Of a DNA stretch of 64,000 nucleotides, positions 1-8,081 are shown in pieces. Each line of letters opens with the position of its first letter. Within the stretch, counting starts at the first letter, position 1. The notes under the pieces were generated by a model, which was given only the letters and a program-made list of their open reading frames with translations, did no database searches and was not told the DNA's origin. A program made the translations under genes and the position numbers. This DNA comes from Pseudemcibacter sp038106445 (lineage in GTDB: Bacteria > Pseudomonadota > Alphaproteobacteria > Sphingomonadales > Emcibacteraceae), in NCBI GenBank assembly GCA_038106445.1, contig JAYODU010000003.1:1-64000 (forward strand), in the 5' to 3' direction.

Positions 1-124
1 CTTTTCTATAACATTTACGCATCCTAGAAATTGCCGCGTTCATTGCCGCTTTTGATTTCGGCCCTGTCGATTTGCCACCATGGAACATGCATACGCGTTT
101 TCCGTTGAGTGCTGCCTTCTTACA
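1..124 (-). pseudogene. HGGxSTG-domain protein remnant, cut by window edge
   Basis: Reading the minus strand from 124 to the window edge gives one open frame that begins CKKAALNGKRVCMFHGGKST and continues GPKSKAAMNAAISRMRKCYRK. The cysteine pair followed by HGGKSTGP is the signature of the small HGGxSTG family, which is common on mobile and accessory DNA in Alphaproteobacteria and has no well defined function. The frame is closed upstream by TAA at 125-127. The codons before that stop read EQTTR, which resembles the lost family N-terminus, and they directly abut the stop codon of the DUF1080 gene with no start codon or ribosome binding site. I therefore read it as a degraded or truncated gene. 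An internal start at 88 (MFHGG...) is possible but would lack the first cysteine. The rest lies outside the window. Confidence 0.55.
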
Positions 125-142
125 TTATCTCGTTGTCTGTTC

Positions 143-871
143 TTAAAGCTCGCGAACCCATATATTGCGGTAGCTTACCTTATGGTCATGATCCTGCAAA
201 TGGATCGGCAGCTTACCATGCGGTGTATAGACCGGCGCACCGATATATAATGTTGGCCCGGTTAACGAGACATTATTTTGTATAAGAACGCCATTATGGA
301 TGACGGTCATGCGGGCCTGCGATATGACATTGCCATTTTTACCAAATCGTGGCGCAGTATAGATAATATCATATGTCTGCCACTGCATGGCCGGTTTGGT
401 TGCGTTTACAAGGGGTATGTGCTGCTTATAAAGGGAGCCGGCCTGACCATTGTTGTAGGTTTTGTTTTCATAACTATCAAGCACCTGCACTTCATAAAAT
501 TCCTGTAAAAATACACCGCTATTACCACGGTCCTGATCAACAAATTCAGCAGGCAGGTCGGGAATACGCCATTCCACATGAAGCTGCACATCACCAAATG
601 ATTGTTTTGTTTTTATGTCTTTGGTTCCCGGAGCTACACTCATAATACCATTTTCATCAGTCCAGGGATTTTCCCCGCCATCCACACTTTGCCATGCGGA
701 ATGATTAAGGATGATGGCATCCGACGGTGGCGCACCGTTATCACCGGGTGTGACCTTGGCAGGTTCCCTATCCCAGACTTCGGTTGCACGCGGTTCAGGT
801 ATCATTTGACCCCACGCCGTATTTAAGAAAAAAGCTATACTGATGAAGAATATGGCAATTAATGATTTCAA
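143..871 (-). CDS. Secreted DUF1080 (3-keto-disaccharide hydrolase family) protein
   Basis: This 242-residue protein has a Sec signal peptide (residues 1-22, cleavage near AWG-Q) and one DUF1080 jelly-roll domain. Family hallmarks are GNSGVFLQEFYEVQVLDSY near the middle, then a WQTYDIIYTAPRF segment and a C-terminal GKLPIHLQDHDHKVSYRNIWV strand. The fold is concanavalin-like, and characterised members cleave 3-keto-glycosides in the periplasm. The start is TTG at 869-871, supported by GGGAG seven bases upstream; no in-frame ATG fits better. It is divergent from the GMC dehydrogenase at 980, with 108 bases between them, so a shared control region and a joint role in C3-oxidised sugar breakdown are likely. 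Substrate specificity cannot be read from sequence. Confidence 0.85.
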   Translation of the reverse strand: MKSLIAIFFISIAFFLNTAWGQMIPEPRATEVWDREPAKVTPGDNGAPPSDAIILNHSAWQSVDGGENPWTDENGIMSVAPGTKDIKTKQSFGDVQLHVEWRIPDLPAEFVDQDRGNSGVFLQEFYEVQVLDSYENKTYNNGQAGSLYKQHIPLVNATKPAMQWQTYDIIYTAPRFGKNGNVISQARMTVIHNGVLIQNNVSLTGPTLYIGAPVYTPHGKLPIHLQDHDHKVSYRNIWVREL

Positions 872-979
872 CGTTCTGCTCCCTGATAATGGTTATTTAA
901 AAACAGTAAGACTTCAAAAGAAGACTGTCAATTCAGATAGATTATGGCTATAGTTTTAAAAAAATCAGAGGGAAGATAA

Positions 980-2671
980 ATGGCAACATATGATGGTTTT
1001 GAATATGACGTTGTGATCGTTGGTTCCGGCGCGGGCGGGGGAATGTCTGCCCATATTCTTACTGAAGCGGGTATAAAGGTCTTGATGCTTGAAGCAGGAC
1101 GTGATTATGACCCGGTTGAAGAAACACCAATGTTTAACGAAAATCATGAAGCCCCGCTTCGTGGTGTAAGCACGTCTGACAAGGATTTCGGCTATTATGA
1201 TGCGACTGTGGATGGCGGATGGACTGTTCCCGGCGAACCTTATACTACAGGGGAAGGCACCGAATTTCTTTGGTGGCGCGCACGGATGCTTGGTGGACGT
1301 ACTAATCATTTTGGCCGTTATGTGCCGCGCTTTAATGACCGGGATTTTAAACCGTTTAGCCATGACGGGCTAGGGGTCGACTGGCCTCTTGATTATGCGG
1401 AAGTTCAGCCGTGGTATGATAAATGTGAAAAACTTGTTGGGGTTTCAGGTAATAATCCGGGTATTTATGATGTGCCGGATTCCGGCGAAGGGGTACTTCA
1501 ACCCCATGCGCAGCCCCGTGTTTATGAACTTCTGGTTGAGGCAGCCTGTCAAAAACTGGGCCTTCCAATTGTGCCTATGCGCCGGGCGGTGCTGACACGG
1601 GCAATTGATACCCGTGAGGCATGTTTTAATGCCACCCACTGCGGACGGGGTTGTTCCATTGGCGCTGCGTTTCAAACAACAACATCAGTCATTCCATGGG
1701 CAAAGGATACCGGAAACCTCAAGGTTGTGACGGATGCGATGGTTAAAGAAGTCCATCTTGATGATAATGGTCGTGCTTCTGGTGTTACTTTTGTAAACCG
1801 GAAAACACGTGAAGATATACGTGTTGATGCCGGGATCGTTATTTTGGCGGCCAGTGCCTGTGAAACAGCGCGACTTATGCTTAATTCAAAAAGCGAACGT
1901 TTTCCAAATGGACTTGCTAATACAAGTGGGCAAGTGGGTCGAAATCTTATGGACAGCACGGGTGCTGATATCAGTGGTCATATTCCGGCACTGCGTGGTC
2001 GCCCGCGTTATAATGAAGACGGGCTTGCGGGTAATCATTTATATATCCCTTGGTGGGATTATGAAGGACAGGATAACGGATCGGTTAATTTCAAGCGCGG
2101 CTATCACCTTGAAATTGGTGGCGGGTTTGGTGAGCCTGAAATAGGGCTTGGCAGTTATGCCGATGGTTACGGTGTTGCCGCTAAACAAATGGTTCGCGAT
2201 TATTATGGCAGCAACATCGGTTTTGCCTTACGCGGTGAAATGGTGGTGAATGAGAATTGCTACTGCGAAATTGACCCGGATGTTAAGGACAAATGGGGTA
2301 TCCCGGTTCTTAAATTCCATTGGAAATGGTCAGATGAGGAATTAAATCAGGTAGCACACGGTATGGAATGGGGCGAAAAGCTTATCAATGCAATGGGAGG
2401 ATATGTAACCTCACCAAAAAGAACACCGGAGGAAGCGATCCTTGCCGGTGGCCAAATCATTCATGAAGTCGGCACAACCCGCATGGGGGATGATCCGGCA
2501 ACGTCGGTCACCAACAAGTGGGGGCAGACATGGGATGTGGATAATTTATATATTATGGATGGTGGCGTATTTGCTTCAAACCCACATAAAAACTGTACAA
2601 TCACGATTTTGACACTGGCGATGAAAAATTCAACAAGACTGGCAGCGCAGATTAAGGGAGAAGCATCATGA
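980..2671 (+). CDS. GMC-family FAD-dependent sugar dehydrogenase, large subunit
   Basis: This is a 563-residue glucose-methanol-choline oxidoreductase. The Rossmann FAD motif GSGAGGG lies near residues 16-22, and the C-terminal GMC domain holds the likely catalytic pair H495 (HEVGTTRMG) and N538 (NPHKNCT). C215, C221 and C225 (spacing +6, +4) sit where bacterial FAD-glucose dehydrogenase alpha subunits bind a 3Fe-4S cluster, so an Fe-S relay is plausible. There is no signal peptide of its own. The next gene overlaps by four bases (ATGA) and supplies a Tat signal, so the pair is probably exported as a folded complex. The start is backed by GAGGGAAG upstream. Related enzymes oxidise glucosides at C3 or gluconate at C2; the divergent DUF1080 gene favours C3 oxidation. 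No cytochrome c subunit is encoded nearby. Confidence 0.85.
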   Translation: MATYDGFEYDVVIVGSGAGGGMSAHILTEAGIKVLMLEAGRDYDPVEETPMFNENHEAPLRGVSTSDKDFGYYDATVDGGWTVPGEPYTTGEGTEFLWWRARMLGGRTNHFGRYVPRFNDRDFKPFSHDGLGVDWPLDYAEVQPWYDKCEKLVGVSGNNPGIYDVPDSGEGVLQPHAQPRVYELLVEAACQKLGLPIVPMRRAVLTRAIDTREACFNATHCGRGCSIGAAFQTTTSVIPWAKDTGNLKVVTDAMVKEVHLDDNGRASGVTFVNRKTREDIRVDAGIVILAASACETARLMLNSKSERFPNGLANTSGQVGRNLMDSTGADISGHIPALRGRPRYNEDGLAGNHLYIPWWDYEGQDNGSVNFKRGYHLEIGGGFGEPEIGLGSYADGYGVAAKQMVRDYYGSNIGFALRGEMVVNENCYCEIDPDVKDKWGIPVLKFHWKWSDEELNQVAHGMEWGEKLINAMGGYVTSPKRTPEEAILAGGQIIHEVGTTRMGDDPATSVTNKWGQTWDVDNLYIMDGGVFASNPHKNCTITILTLAMKNSTRLAAQIKGEAS

Positions 2672-3378
2672 GCAACAAATATGTTTCAAAAATTAATCGC
2701 CGTGACAGCCTGAAGTGGCTGGGTAGCATGACGTCTGTTGTTGTGATTGGTGGTGTGGTCGTTGCTTGTGATGCACCGGAAACCCCGATGCCGGACGTAA
2801 AGGAAGGCAGTCATTGGCCCGACCTGACGTTTGAACCGATAACAGGGCCAAAATACGGGCAGGATCCGAACCTTTTAAACCCGACCACGCCATGGCCGAA
2901 AACACTCACGCAGGAACAATTGAATTTGGTGGCACATTTAAGCGATATCATCTGCCCGGAAGATGAGCGCGGCCCATCCGCAACAGCGGTGGGAGTGCCG
3001 GATGTAATTGATGAATGGGTAAGTGCCCCTTATATTGATCAGCAAAATGACAGGGTTCTGATCCTGAATGGGCTACAGTGGCTTGATGATGAAGCATCAA
3101 GACGGTTTGGGAATATCTTTATGAATATCAGCGAAGCTGAACAGTTTCAGATAGTTGATGATATTGCCTATGAAGCACAGATGGAAGTTGCTGAATTTGA
3201 ACATGCAGCAATATTTTTTGACAAGTTAAGAACATTGGTGCTGGGTGGATATTTCACAAGTCCGCAAGGTATGCGTGATATCGGCTATATGGGTAATGTG
3301 CCGATCATTGGTGATTATCCTGGCCCTACGGACGAAGCAAGGGCACATCTGGAACAGGTGATTGCAAACCTGCCTTAG
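2668..3378 (+). CDS. Gluconate 2-dehydrogenase subunit 3 family protein (Tat-exported small subunit)
   Basis: This 236-residue protein is the small partner of the preceding GMC dehydrogenase, with which it overlaps by four bases. The N-terminus has a twin-arginine motif (NRRDSLKWLG, RR at 11-12), a hydrophobic stretch, and VVVAC with Cys34, so it may be a Tat lipoprotein. The body matches the subunit-3 family: LTQEQLNLVAHLSDIICPEDE, a helical middle, and the C-terminal LVLGGYFTSPQGMRDIGYMG followed by YPGPTDE. In this family the small subunit carries the large flavoprotein across the membrane and stabilises it. Its 3' end overlaps the convergent cupin gene by four bases. Confidence 0.82.
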   Translation: MSNKYVSKINRRDSLKWLGSMTSVVVIGGVVVACDAPETPMPDVKEGSHWPDLTFEPITGPKYGQDPNLLNPTTPWPKTLTQEQLNLVAHLSDIICPEDERGPSATAVGVPDVIDEWVSAPYIDQQNDRVLILNGLQWLDDEASRRFGNIFMNISEAEQFQIVDDIAYEAQMEVAEFEHAAIFFDKLRTLVLGGYFTSPQGMRDIGYMGNVPIIGDYPGPTDEARAHLEQVIANLP

Positions 3379-4094
3379 CTTTGCCACTCTGCTTCATATA
3401 TTTGGCGGATATCATCTTCGGCGTCACTACGCACCGCAAGGTAAGGTGTGCCATGTTCGGGCCTTGGTTTTAAACGGGTCGTGATATCAAGTCCATGGGC
3501 ACCGTCCGGTCCTGCGATAAAGCCATGGATGTAGTTACGATCAAGTGAGACCAGATTGATATTGCCCGCTGTTAGGTGTTGATCAAGGGTTTTGCGCACC
3601 TTGATGATATTACCGGGTACATAATCCTTGTTTTCACTTACAACTTCAAAATTTCTGACCCGTGCTTGGCCGCCCAAACCAAGCGTAACGACATTGCCAT
3701 AATCGTGACGATGAAGCCTTATTTCCGTATTGGGGGCCATCCGCCAATGAAGAACCGTGAAGCTTTCACCGCCCGGTGTAAATCCTATTTCCGTACCGGG
3801 GGTAAAGCTTTGGGTGCTGTCGTTCCACGCTGCTGGGTCGGGTACCGCATCAATATGCGCAGCCAATGCTGCTATTGAATGGAGATATTCGTCCTGTCCC
3901 GCGGTTGATGTATCGCCGATCAGTGTTTTTGCAAGCGGATTGGCGGCTTTCAAAAACCCGTCATAAGACATGGTGCCTTGTGCTGCAGCTGGCATCGTAA
4001 AAAGCCTTGCAAAAGCTAATGATGCGGCAGTGCCAAAAACAATTTTTCTTCTTTTTACAAAAAAGCCATCGGCAACTTCAATTTCTTCATTCAT
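3375..4094 (-). CDS. Exported cupin-fold protein, possibly thiol-dioxygenase-like
   Basis: I place the start at ATG 4094, which overlaps the nitrilase stop codon and gives 239 residues. A longer in-frame version lies inside the nitrilase gene and is unlikely. The N-terminus KRRKIVFGTAASLAFARLF followed by MPAAAQ looks like a Tat signal. The central cupin shows WRMAPNTEIRLHRHDYGNVV, where HRHD could supply metal-binding histidines, and a later NLVSLDRNYIHGF strand. That pattern resembles cysteine or cysteamine dioxygenase-type cupins, but the substrate is unknown. The eight-base overlap implies translational coupling to the nitrilase. Confidence 0.6.
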   Translation of the reverse strand: MNEEIEVADGFFVKRRKIVFGTAASLAFARLFTMPAAAQGTMSYDGFLKAANPLAKTLIGDTSTAGQDEYLHSIAALAAHIDAVPDPAAWNDSTQSFTPGTEIGFTPGGESFTVLHWRMAPNTEIRLHRHDYGNVVTLGLGGQARVRNFEVVSENKDYVPGNIIKVRKTLDQHLTAGNINLVSLDRNYIHGFIAGPDGAHGLDITTRLKPRPEHGTPYLAVRSDAEDDIRQIYEAEWQS

Positions 4095-5031
4095 CAGTAT
4101 TTTTCTCAATAAAGGTAACGACACTTTGACGTGGCGTTTCATTAACACGTAATTCGAATATGTCCGGTCGGGCATAATGGCCAACAGTATCAAGATCATA
4201 CCGTGATCTTGCAATGTCCGTCAAATCAACTGTAGTTGATATCAATCCTTCTTTGCCAAGTAGTGGTCCGGCCAGTTTTTCGCCAAGGGGGCCAAATATT
4301 ACACTTCCGCCATTTATCAGTGCTTCATCAGAAGGCCAATTGTCCACGTCAAGACCCAATTCATGGGGTGAGGGCTGATATTGGCAGGCTGACAAGACAA
4401 AACATCTGCCCTCAAGTGCGATATGCTGCATGGTGGATTGCCATACGGGCCGCGCATCAACGGTTGGTGCGCACCATATTTCAATGCCCTTTGAATACAT
4501 GGCAGTTCTTAGCAGTGGCATGTAGTTCTCCCAACAAATAACCGCACCTGTTTTCCCGGCATTTGTATCAATAACAGGCAATGTCGAGCCATCACCCTGA
4601 CCCCAAATAAGCCGCTCTGAGCCGGTTGGCATCAGCTTTCTGTGCTTGCCGATCAAGCCCTGATCAGGATCGATAAAGATGGCTGTACAGTAAAGTGTTG
4701 AACCCGATCTTTCGATAATACCTGTGACGACTGAAGCATTTGTTCTTTTTGACAATTCACATAGCTGGGTAATTTCCGGCCCTGCTAGATCGACAGCAGC
4801 ATCATAGTAACGATGAAATGTTTCCCGACCGGATTCAAGCCTAAACCCAAGCTGTGTGCCAAAACTTTCGCCCTTGGGATAGCCGCCAAGAATGGCTTCA
4901 GGCATCACAACGATATCTGAGTGCGCATCGCGGATTTGCTCTTCATAAGACAGAATTTTCTCTAAAGTGCTTTCAGTGCCATCAAGCGACGAACCAATTT
5001 GTAGCACACTAAGTGTTTTTAAACTTGTCAT
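4087..5031 (-). CDS. Nitrilase-family carbon-nitrogen hydrolase
   Basis: This 314-residue enzyme belongs to the nitrilase superfamily. The catalytic triad is readable as E45 (VMPEAILGGYPKG), K132 (KHRKLMPTGSERLIWGQGDGS) and C166 (AVICWENYMPLLR). The CWENY context is characteristic of true nitrilases, which hydrolyse R-CN to the acid and ammonia, rather than amidases (usually CYD or CFE). The protein has no signal peptide and should be cytoplasmic, unlike its cupin partner. It is first in a two-gene operon on the minus strand, divergent from ompW. The natural nitrile cannot be inferred. Confidence 0.88.
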   Translation of the reverse strand: MTSLKTLSVLQIGSSLDGTESTLEKILSYEEQIRDAHSDIVVMPEAILGGYPKGESFGTQLGFRLESGRETFHRYYDAAVDLAGPEITQLCELSKRTNASVVTGIIERSGSTLYCTAIFIDPDQGLIGKHRKLMPTGSERLIWGQGDGSTLPVIDTNAGKTGAVICWENYMPLLRTAMYSKGIEIWCAPTVDARPVWQSTMQHIALEGRCFVLSACQYQPSPHELGLDVDNWPSDEALINGGSVIFGPLGEKLAGPLLGKEGLISTTVDLTDIARSRYDLDTVGHYARPDIFELRVNETPRQSVVTFIEKNTDE

Positions 5032-5101
5032 TATTTTCTCTTAATTAAACCGGACCTGCCAATTCAACATTGGTCACTTACCATCAAGTATCGCAACATA
5101 A

Positions 5102-5115
5102 TTGACCTTGGTCAA
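5102..5115. promoter_or_regulatory. FNR/FixK-type box upstream of ompW
   Basis: TTGACCTTGGTCAA is a 14-bp palindrome of the form TTGAC-N4-GTCAA, matching the TTGAY-N4-RTCAA pattern bound by FNR/FixK-type regulators. It lies 65 bases before the ompW start and about 70 bases before the nitrilase start, so it could act on either. In enterobacteria ompW is known to respond to oxygen through FNR. The assignment here rests on the motif and its position only. Confidence 0.55.
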
Positions 5116-5179
5116 AGTAATTAACTACCAAAAACCGGTATCAGTAAAGTAATTGATTTAACTGACAGGAGAAAATGAA

Positions 5180-5818
5180 ATGTCAAAAAAACTAATAGCC
5201 GGTGTTGGTTTGGCTATATTCTCATTACTGGGAACTGAAACAGTCATGGCGCAGCAGGCAGGGGACCTGTTTATCCGTGGTCGCGCTATTTATGTTATGC
5301 CGGATGAAAGTGCAACAACATCAATTGGCGGTACCGTGGATATTGATAACAAAGTTGTGCCTGAAGTGGATTTTACTTATTTTATCGCTGATAATATTGG
5401 TTTGGAACTGATCGCTGCGACAACAAAACATAATGTGGTTGGTATTGGTACTGCGCTTGGGGCTTCTGCAGATCTCGGAAGTGCGTGGCTACTTCCACCA
5501 ACATTATCATTGCAATATCATGTTCCCAGGACTAATGGCGAAGGTATCAAACCATATTTCGGTGTGGGTGTAAATTATACCTTCTTCTTTAGCGAAAAAG
5601 CAGCAGGTGGTGCGATAACAGATATTAATCTGAAAGATAGCTTTGGTTTCTCGCTTCAGGCTGGGACAGACATCAGTCTGACTGACACTACATTTTTGAA
5701 TGTTGATGTAAAGAAATTATTCCTAAGTACAGATGCTGAAATTAATGGCGGTGCCGTTACTGCGGATGTGAAAATTAATCCCTGGATTTTTGGTGTCGGG
5801 ATAGGCACAAAATTTTAA
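5180..5818 (+). CDS. ompW: OmpW family outer-membrane beta-barrel
   Basis: This 212-residue protein has a Sec signal (residues 1-24, VMA-QQ). The body reads like OmpW: GDLFIRGRAIYVMPDES, then VPEVDFTYFIADNIGLELIAATTKH, the strand LGSAWLLPPTLSLQYH, and a final strand ending WIFGVGIGTKF with a C-terminal aromatic. OmpW forms an eight-stranded barrel with a hydrophobic channel for small apolar molecules. An AGGAGA ribosome binding site precedes the ATG. The gene is monocistronic, with the FNR-type box at 5102 upstream and an intrinsic terminator at 5841 downstream. Confidence 0.9.
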   Translation: MSKKLIAGVGLAIFSLLGTETVMAQQAGDLFIRGRAIYVMPDESATTSIGGTVDIDNKVVPEVDFTYFIADNIGLELIAATTKHNVVGIGTALGASADLGSAWLLPPTLSLQYHVPRTNGEGIKPYFGVGVNYTFFFSEKAAGGAITDINLKDSFGFSLQAGTDISLTDTTFLNVDVKKLFLSTDAEINGGAVTADVKINPWIFGVGIGTKF

Positions 5819-5840
5819 TCCTGTGTAGGGAAGTGATCAA

Positions 5841-5871
5841 GACCCGTAAGTTTCTTACGGGTCTTTTTTTT
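5841..5871 (+). terminator. Rho-independent terminator of ompW
   Basis: GACCCGTAAG (5841-5850) pairs with CTTACGGGTC (5854-5863) across a three-base loop and is followed by eight T residues. The gene before it is ompW. The convergent methionine gamma-lyase ends inside the T tract at 5870, so the hairpin may also help end that transcript, though the minus-strand tail is poor in T. Confidence 0.92.
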
Positions 5872-7102
5872 ATGCGACTTTATTATTTTCGATCCTGAAC
5901 TGGGTTCGGTCTAACGCATTTCCAAGGTCTGCTATAATATCTTCCGGTGTTTCAAGACCGACAGAAAGACGCATTAATGTATCGGAAATGTCATGTTCTG
6001 CTCGTTCTTCGGCTGTGTATGTGGAATGGGTCATGCTGGCTGGGTGCTGAATAAGGGTATCAACATCACCAAGACTTACGGCCCGTTTGATCAGGTTAAG
6101 ATCATTCATGAACTGTGTGCCGTTTGCCAACCCGCCTTCAAGTTCAAAAGCAATCATGCCACCTGGCATTTTCATTTGACGCTTTGCCAGTCCATATTGT
6201 TCAAAACTTTTCAGACCCGGATAGAATACTTTTTTAACCACCGGATGATTTTCTAACTGTTCAGCAATTAATTTCGCACTGGTACAGTGCCGCTCCATAC
6301 GTATTTCCAGTGTTTTGAGGCCACGCATGATCTGATATGCGGTCAGTGGCGCCATTACCGCACCAGTCATATCCTTAACGCCTTCAAGGCGAATACGGTT
6401 AATCATTTCCTGTGAACCAGTAATAATACCGGCAATAAGATCACCATGCCCGCCAAGGTATTTTGTTGCCGAATGAACGACGATATCAGCACCCCATGAA
6501 ATTGGACGGGTCAGATATGGTGTGGCATATGTGTTATCAACAACTGTTGTTATACCAAATTCCCGGGCAATTTCGGCAACCGCACCAATTTCCACAAGGC
6601 GCATGTTCGGGTTGGCTGGTGTTTCAAAATAAATGACTTTTGTTTTATCGGAAATGGCACCGCGGATATTTTCAGGTTGACGCATATCGACATGCTTAAT
6701 GGTGACGCCAAATTTCGTCAGGCCATGCTGAAAAAACGAAAATGTGCAGCCATAAAGGGTTTTATCAACAATAATTTCATCACCCTGATTAAGTAACGTC
6801 CAAAGTGTCGATGTAATTGCACCCATTCCGGATGCTGTTGCCATTGCCGCTTCCGCCCCTTCAAGGCTTGCTATGCGCAGTTCCAGTAATGATAAAGTAG
6901 GGTTGGAAATGCGTGTATAGAAATGCCCTTTCTGTTCACCGGCAAAAAGCGCAGCCCCGTGTTCAGCGGTTTCAAATGTGAAGGTTGATGTCATATGCAC
7001 GGGCGGCACCAATGCGCCTTCTGCGGAGGTCGGGTCATAACCTTCATGAATAGCGCGTGTGGCAAAGCCCAGTGTTTGGCGATTGTTGGTATTAGATTTC
7101 AT
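5870..7102 (-). CDS. megL: Methionine gamma-lyase (PLP enzyme)
   Basis: I choose ATG at 7102 (410 residues, MKSNTNNRQTLGFATRAIHE), because the 20 codons before it in the same frame do not look like the family. The enzyme belongs to the Cys/Met-metabolism PLP family. The closest pattern is methionine gamma-lyase: TRAIHEGYDP, FYTRISNPTLSLLE, ATASGMGAITSTLWTLL, LYGCTF with the active-site Cys119 typical of MegL, and SATKYLGGHGD with PLP-binding Lys214. It would convert methionine to 2-oxobutyrate, methanethiol and ammonia. Cystathionine gamma-synthase or O-acetylhomoserine sulfhydrylase activity is less likely because of the LYGC cysteine. An Lrp-type regulator is divergent from it. Confidence 0.85.
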   Translation of the reverse strand: MKSNTNNRQTLGFATRAIHEGYDPTSAEGALVPPVHMTSTFTFETAEHGAALFAGEQKGHFYTRISNPTLSLLELRIASLEGAEAAMATASGMGAITSTLWTLLNQGDEIIVDKTLYGCTFSFFQHGLTKFGVTIKHVDMRQPENIRGAISDKTKVIYFETPANPNMRLVEIGAVAEIAREFGITTVVDNTYATPYLTRPISWGADIVVHSATKYLGGHGDLIAGIITGSQEMINRIRLEGVKDMTGAVMAPLTAYQIMRGLKTLEIRMERHCTSAKLIAEQLENHPVVKKVFYPGLKSFEQYGLAKRQMKMPGGMIAFELEGGLANGTQFMNDLNLIKRAVSLGDVDTLIQHPASMTHSTYTAEERAEHDISDTLMRLSVGLETPEDIIADLGNALDRTQFRIENNKVA

Positions 7103-7224
7103 TTCTGGACACTCTGTTTGTTTATTATCAATAACAGCAATAATAGGAAAATATCGGCGCAATGTGCTTGCGTATTTTGCTAATATGTGATTATATATTG
7201 GCAGATTATGCTAAGGAATATAAA

Positions 7225-7680
7225 TTGGACGCTATAGATCATAAAATAATAAGGGTTTTGCAGCAGAATGCGAGACTTAGCAATCAGGAACTGGCAGATG
7301 AAATTGGTCTATCACCATCCCCCTGTTTAAGGCGGGTACGTAATCTGGAAGAGGAAGGTCTGTTAAATGGGTATACGGCCATTGTTGATCAGGATAAATA
7401 TGGTTTGCCGCTTACCGTATTTGTGCATATCCGGCTTGAACGTCATTCCGACCAGTGTATTAAGGGATTTGAATATGGCATTTCAAAACTTGACGACGTA
7501 ATGGAATGCTATCTGATGACCGGATCATCGGATTATCTTTTACGCGTAGTCAGCAAAGATTTGAAAAGTTATGAAAAATTTGTTCGTGAAAAAATATCAA
7601 CTATACCCGGCATTGCGGGTATAGACTCCAGTTTTGTTTTTGGGCAGGTAAAACGCAAAATGGAATTTCCTGCCCTATAA
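7225..7680 (+). CDS. Lrp/AsnC family transcriptional regulator
   Basis: The best start is TTG at 7225, preceded by AAGGA at 7213-7217. It gives the classic Lrp N-terminus LDAIDHKIIRVLQQNARLSN (first codon read as Met) and 151 residues. The in-frame ATG at 7162 would add 21 residues unlike the family. The protein has an N-terminal helix-turn-helix (ELADEIGLSPSPCLRRVRNLEEEGLL) and a C-terminal RAM ligand-binding domain (FEYGISKLDDVMECYLMTGSSDYLLRVV). It is transcribed away from the methionine gamma-lyase with about 120 bases between the starts, the arrangement of mdeR/mdeA in pseudomonads. It probably controls megL in response to an amino acid. Confidence 0.85.
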   Translation: MDAIDHKIIRVLQQNARLSNQELADEIGLSPSPCLRRVRNLEEEGLLNGYTAIVDQDKYGLPLTVFVHIRLERHSDQCIKGFEYGISKLDDVMECYLMTGSSDYLLRVVSKDLKSYEKFVREKISTIPGIAGIDSSFVFGQVKRKMEFPAL

Positions 7681-7682
7681 TA

Positions 7683-8081
7683 TTACATCATACCGAGTAA
7701 ATTCAGAGCAAGAATAAGCTGTGCTGCAAAGCCCGCCGCGAAGGTCAGCGTTCGGGCAACCGGAATGCCGGCGGTATAAACAATAAAATGCGCTAGCCGT
7801 GCAACGAAGTAAACCATGCACATTGTTGCAGTAAGTGATGTTCCCACACCAAGCGCATGCGTTGCAAGAACCAGCGGTGCAAAAATAACCAGATTTTCAA
7901 CAGCATTTTTATGGGCTGCTTGCGCACGGTTAGCCCAGTCCGCCTGCGGCTTGTCATCCGGTGATGGGTTTGCCATACCGCCCATAAGCCCCCGTACGGC
8001 AATCCGGTTTAAAATATATGGCATCCAAAACAAAGATGTCATGAGGGCTGTTAATACCAGCCAGTATAATTCTTCAGTCAT
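7683..8081 (-). CDS. MAPEG family membrane protein
   Basis: This 132-residue protein has four predicted membrane helices and matches the MAPEG family: MTEELYWLVLTALMTSLFWMPYILNR, the loop WANRAQAAHKNAVENLVIFAP, and VYFVARLAHFIVYTAGIPVARTLTF. The RAQAAHKNAVEN and VYFVARLAH segments are the conserved cores. Eukaryotic members handle glutathione and eicosanoids; the role of bacterial members is mostly unknown. It is convergent with the Lrp gene, with two bases between them, and seems to stand alone. Confidence 0.85.
   Translation of the reverse strand: MTEELYWLVLTALMTSLFWMPYILNRIAVRGLMGGMANPSPDDKPQADWANRAQAAHKNAVENLVIFAPLVLATHALGVGTSLTATMCMVYFVARLAHFIVYTAGIPVARTLTFAAGFAAQLILALNLLGMM

Noticed and set aside
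1672..1959. Minus-strand frame inside the GMC gene at 980
   Set aside because: It is an antisense shadow without a start signal; the plus-strand gene is intact across this stretch.
4095..4214. 40-residue extension of the exported cupin
   Set aside because: It lies within the nitrilase gene; ATG 4094 gives the Tat-type leader and overlaps the nitrilase stop by only eight bases.
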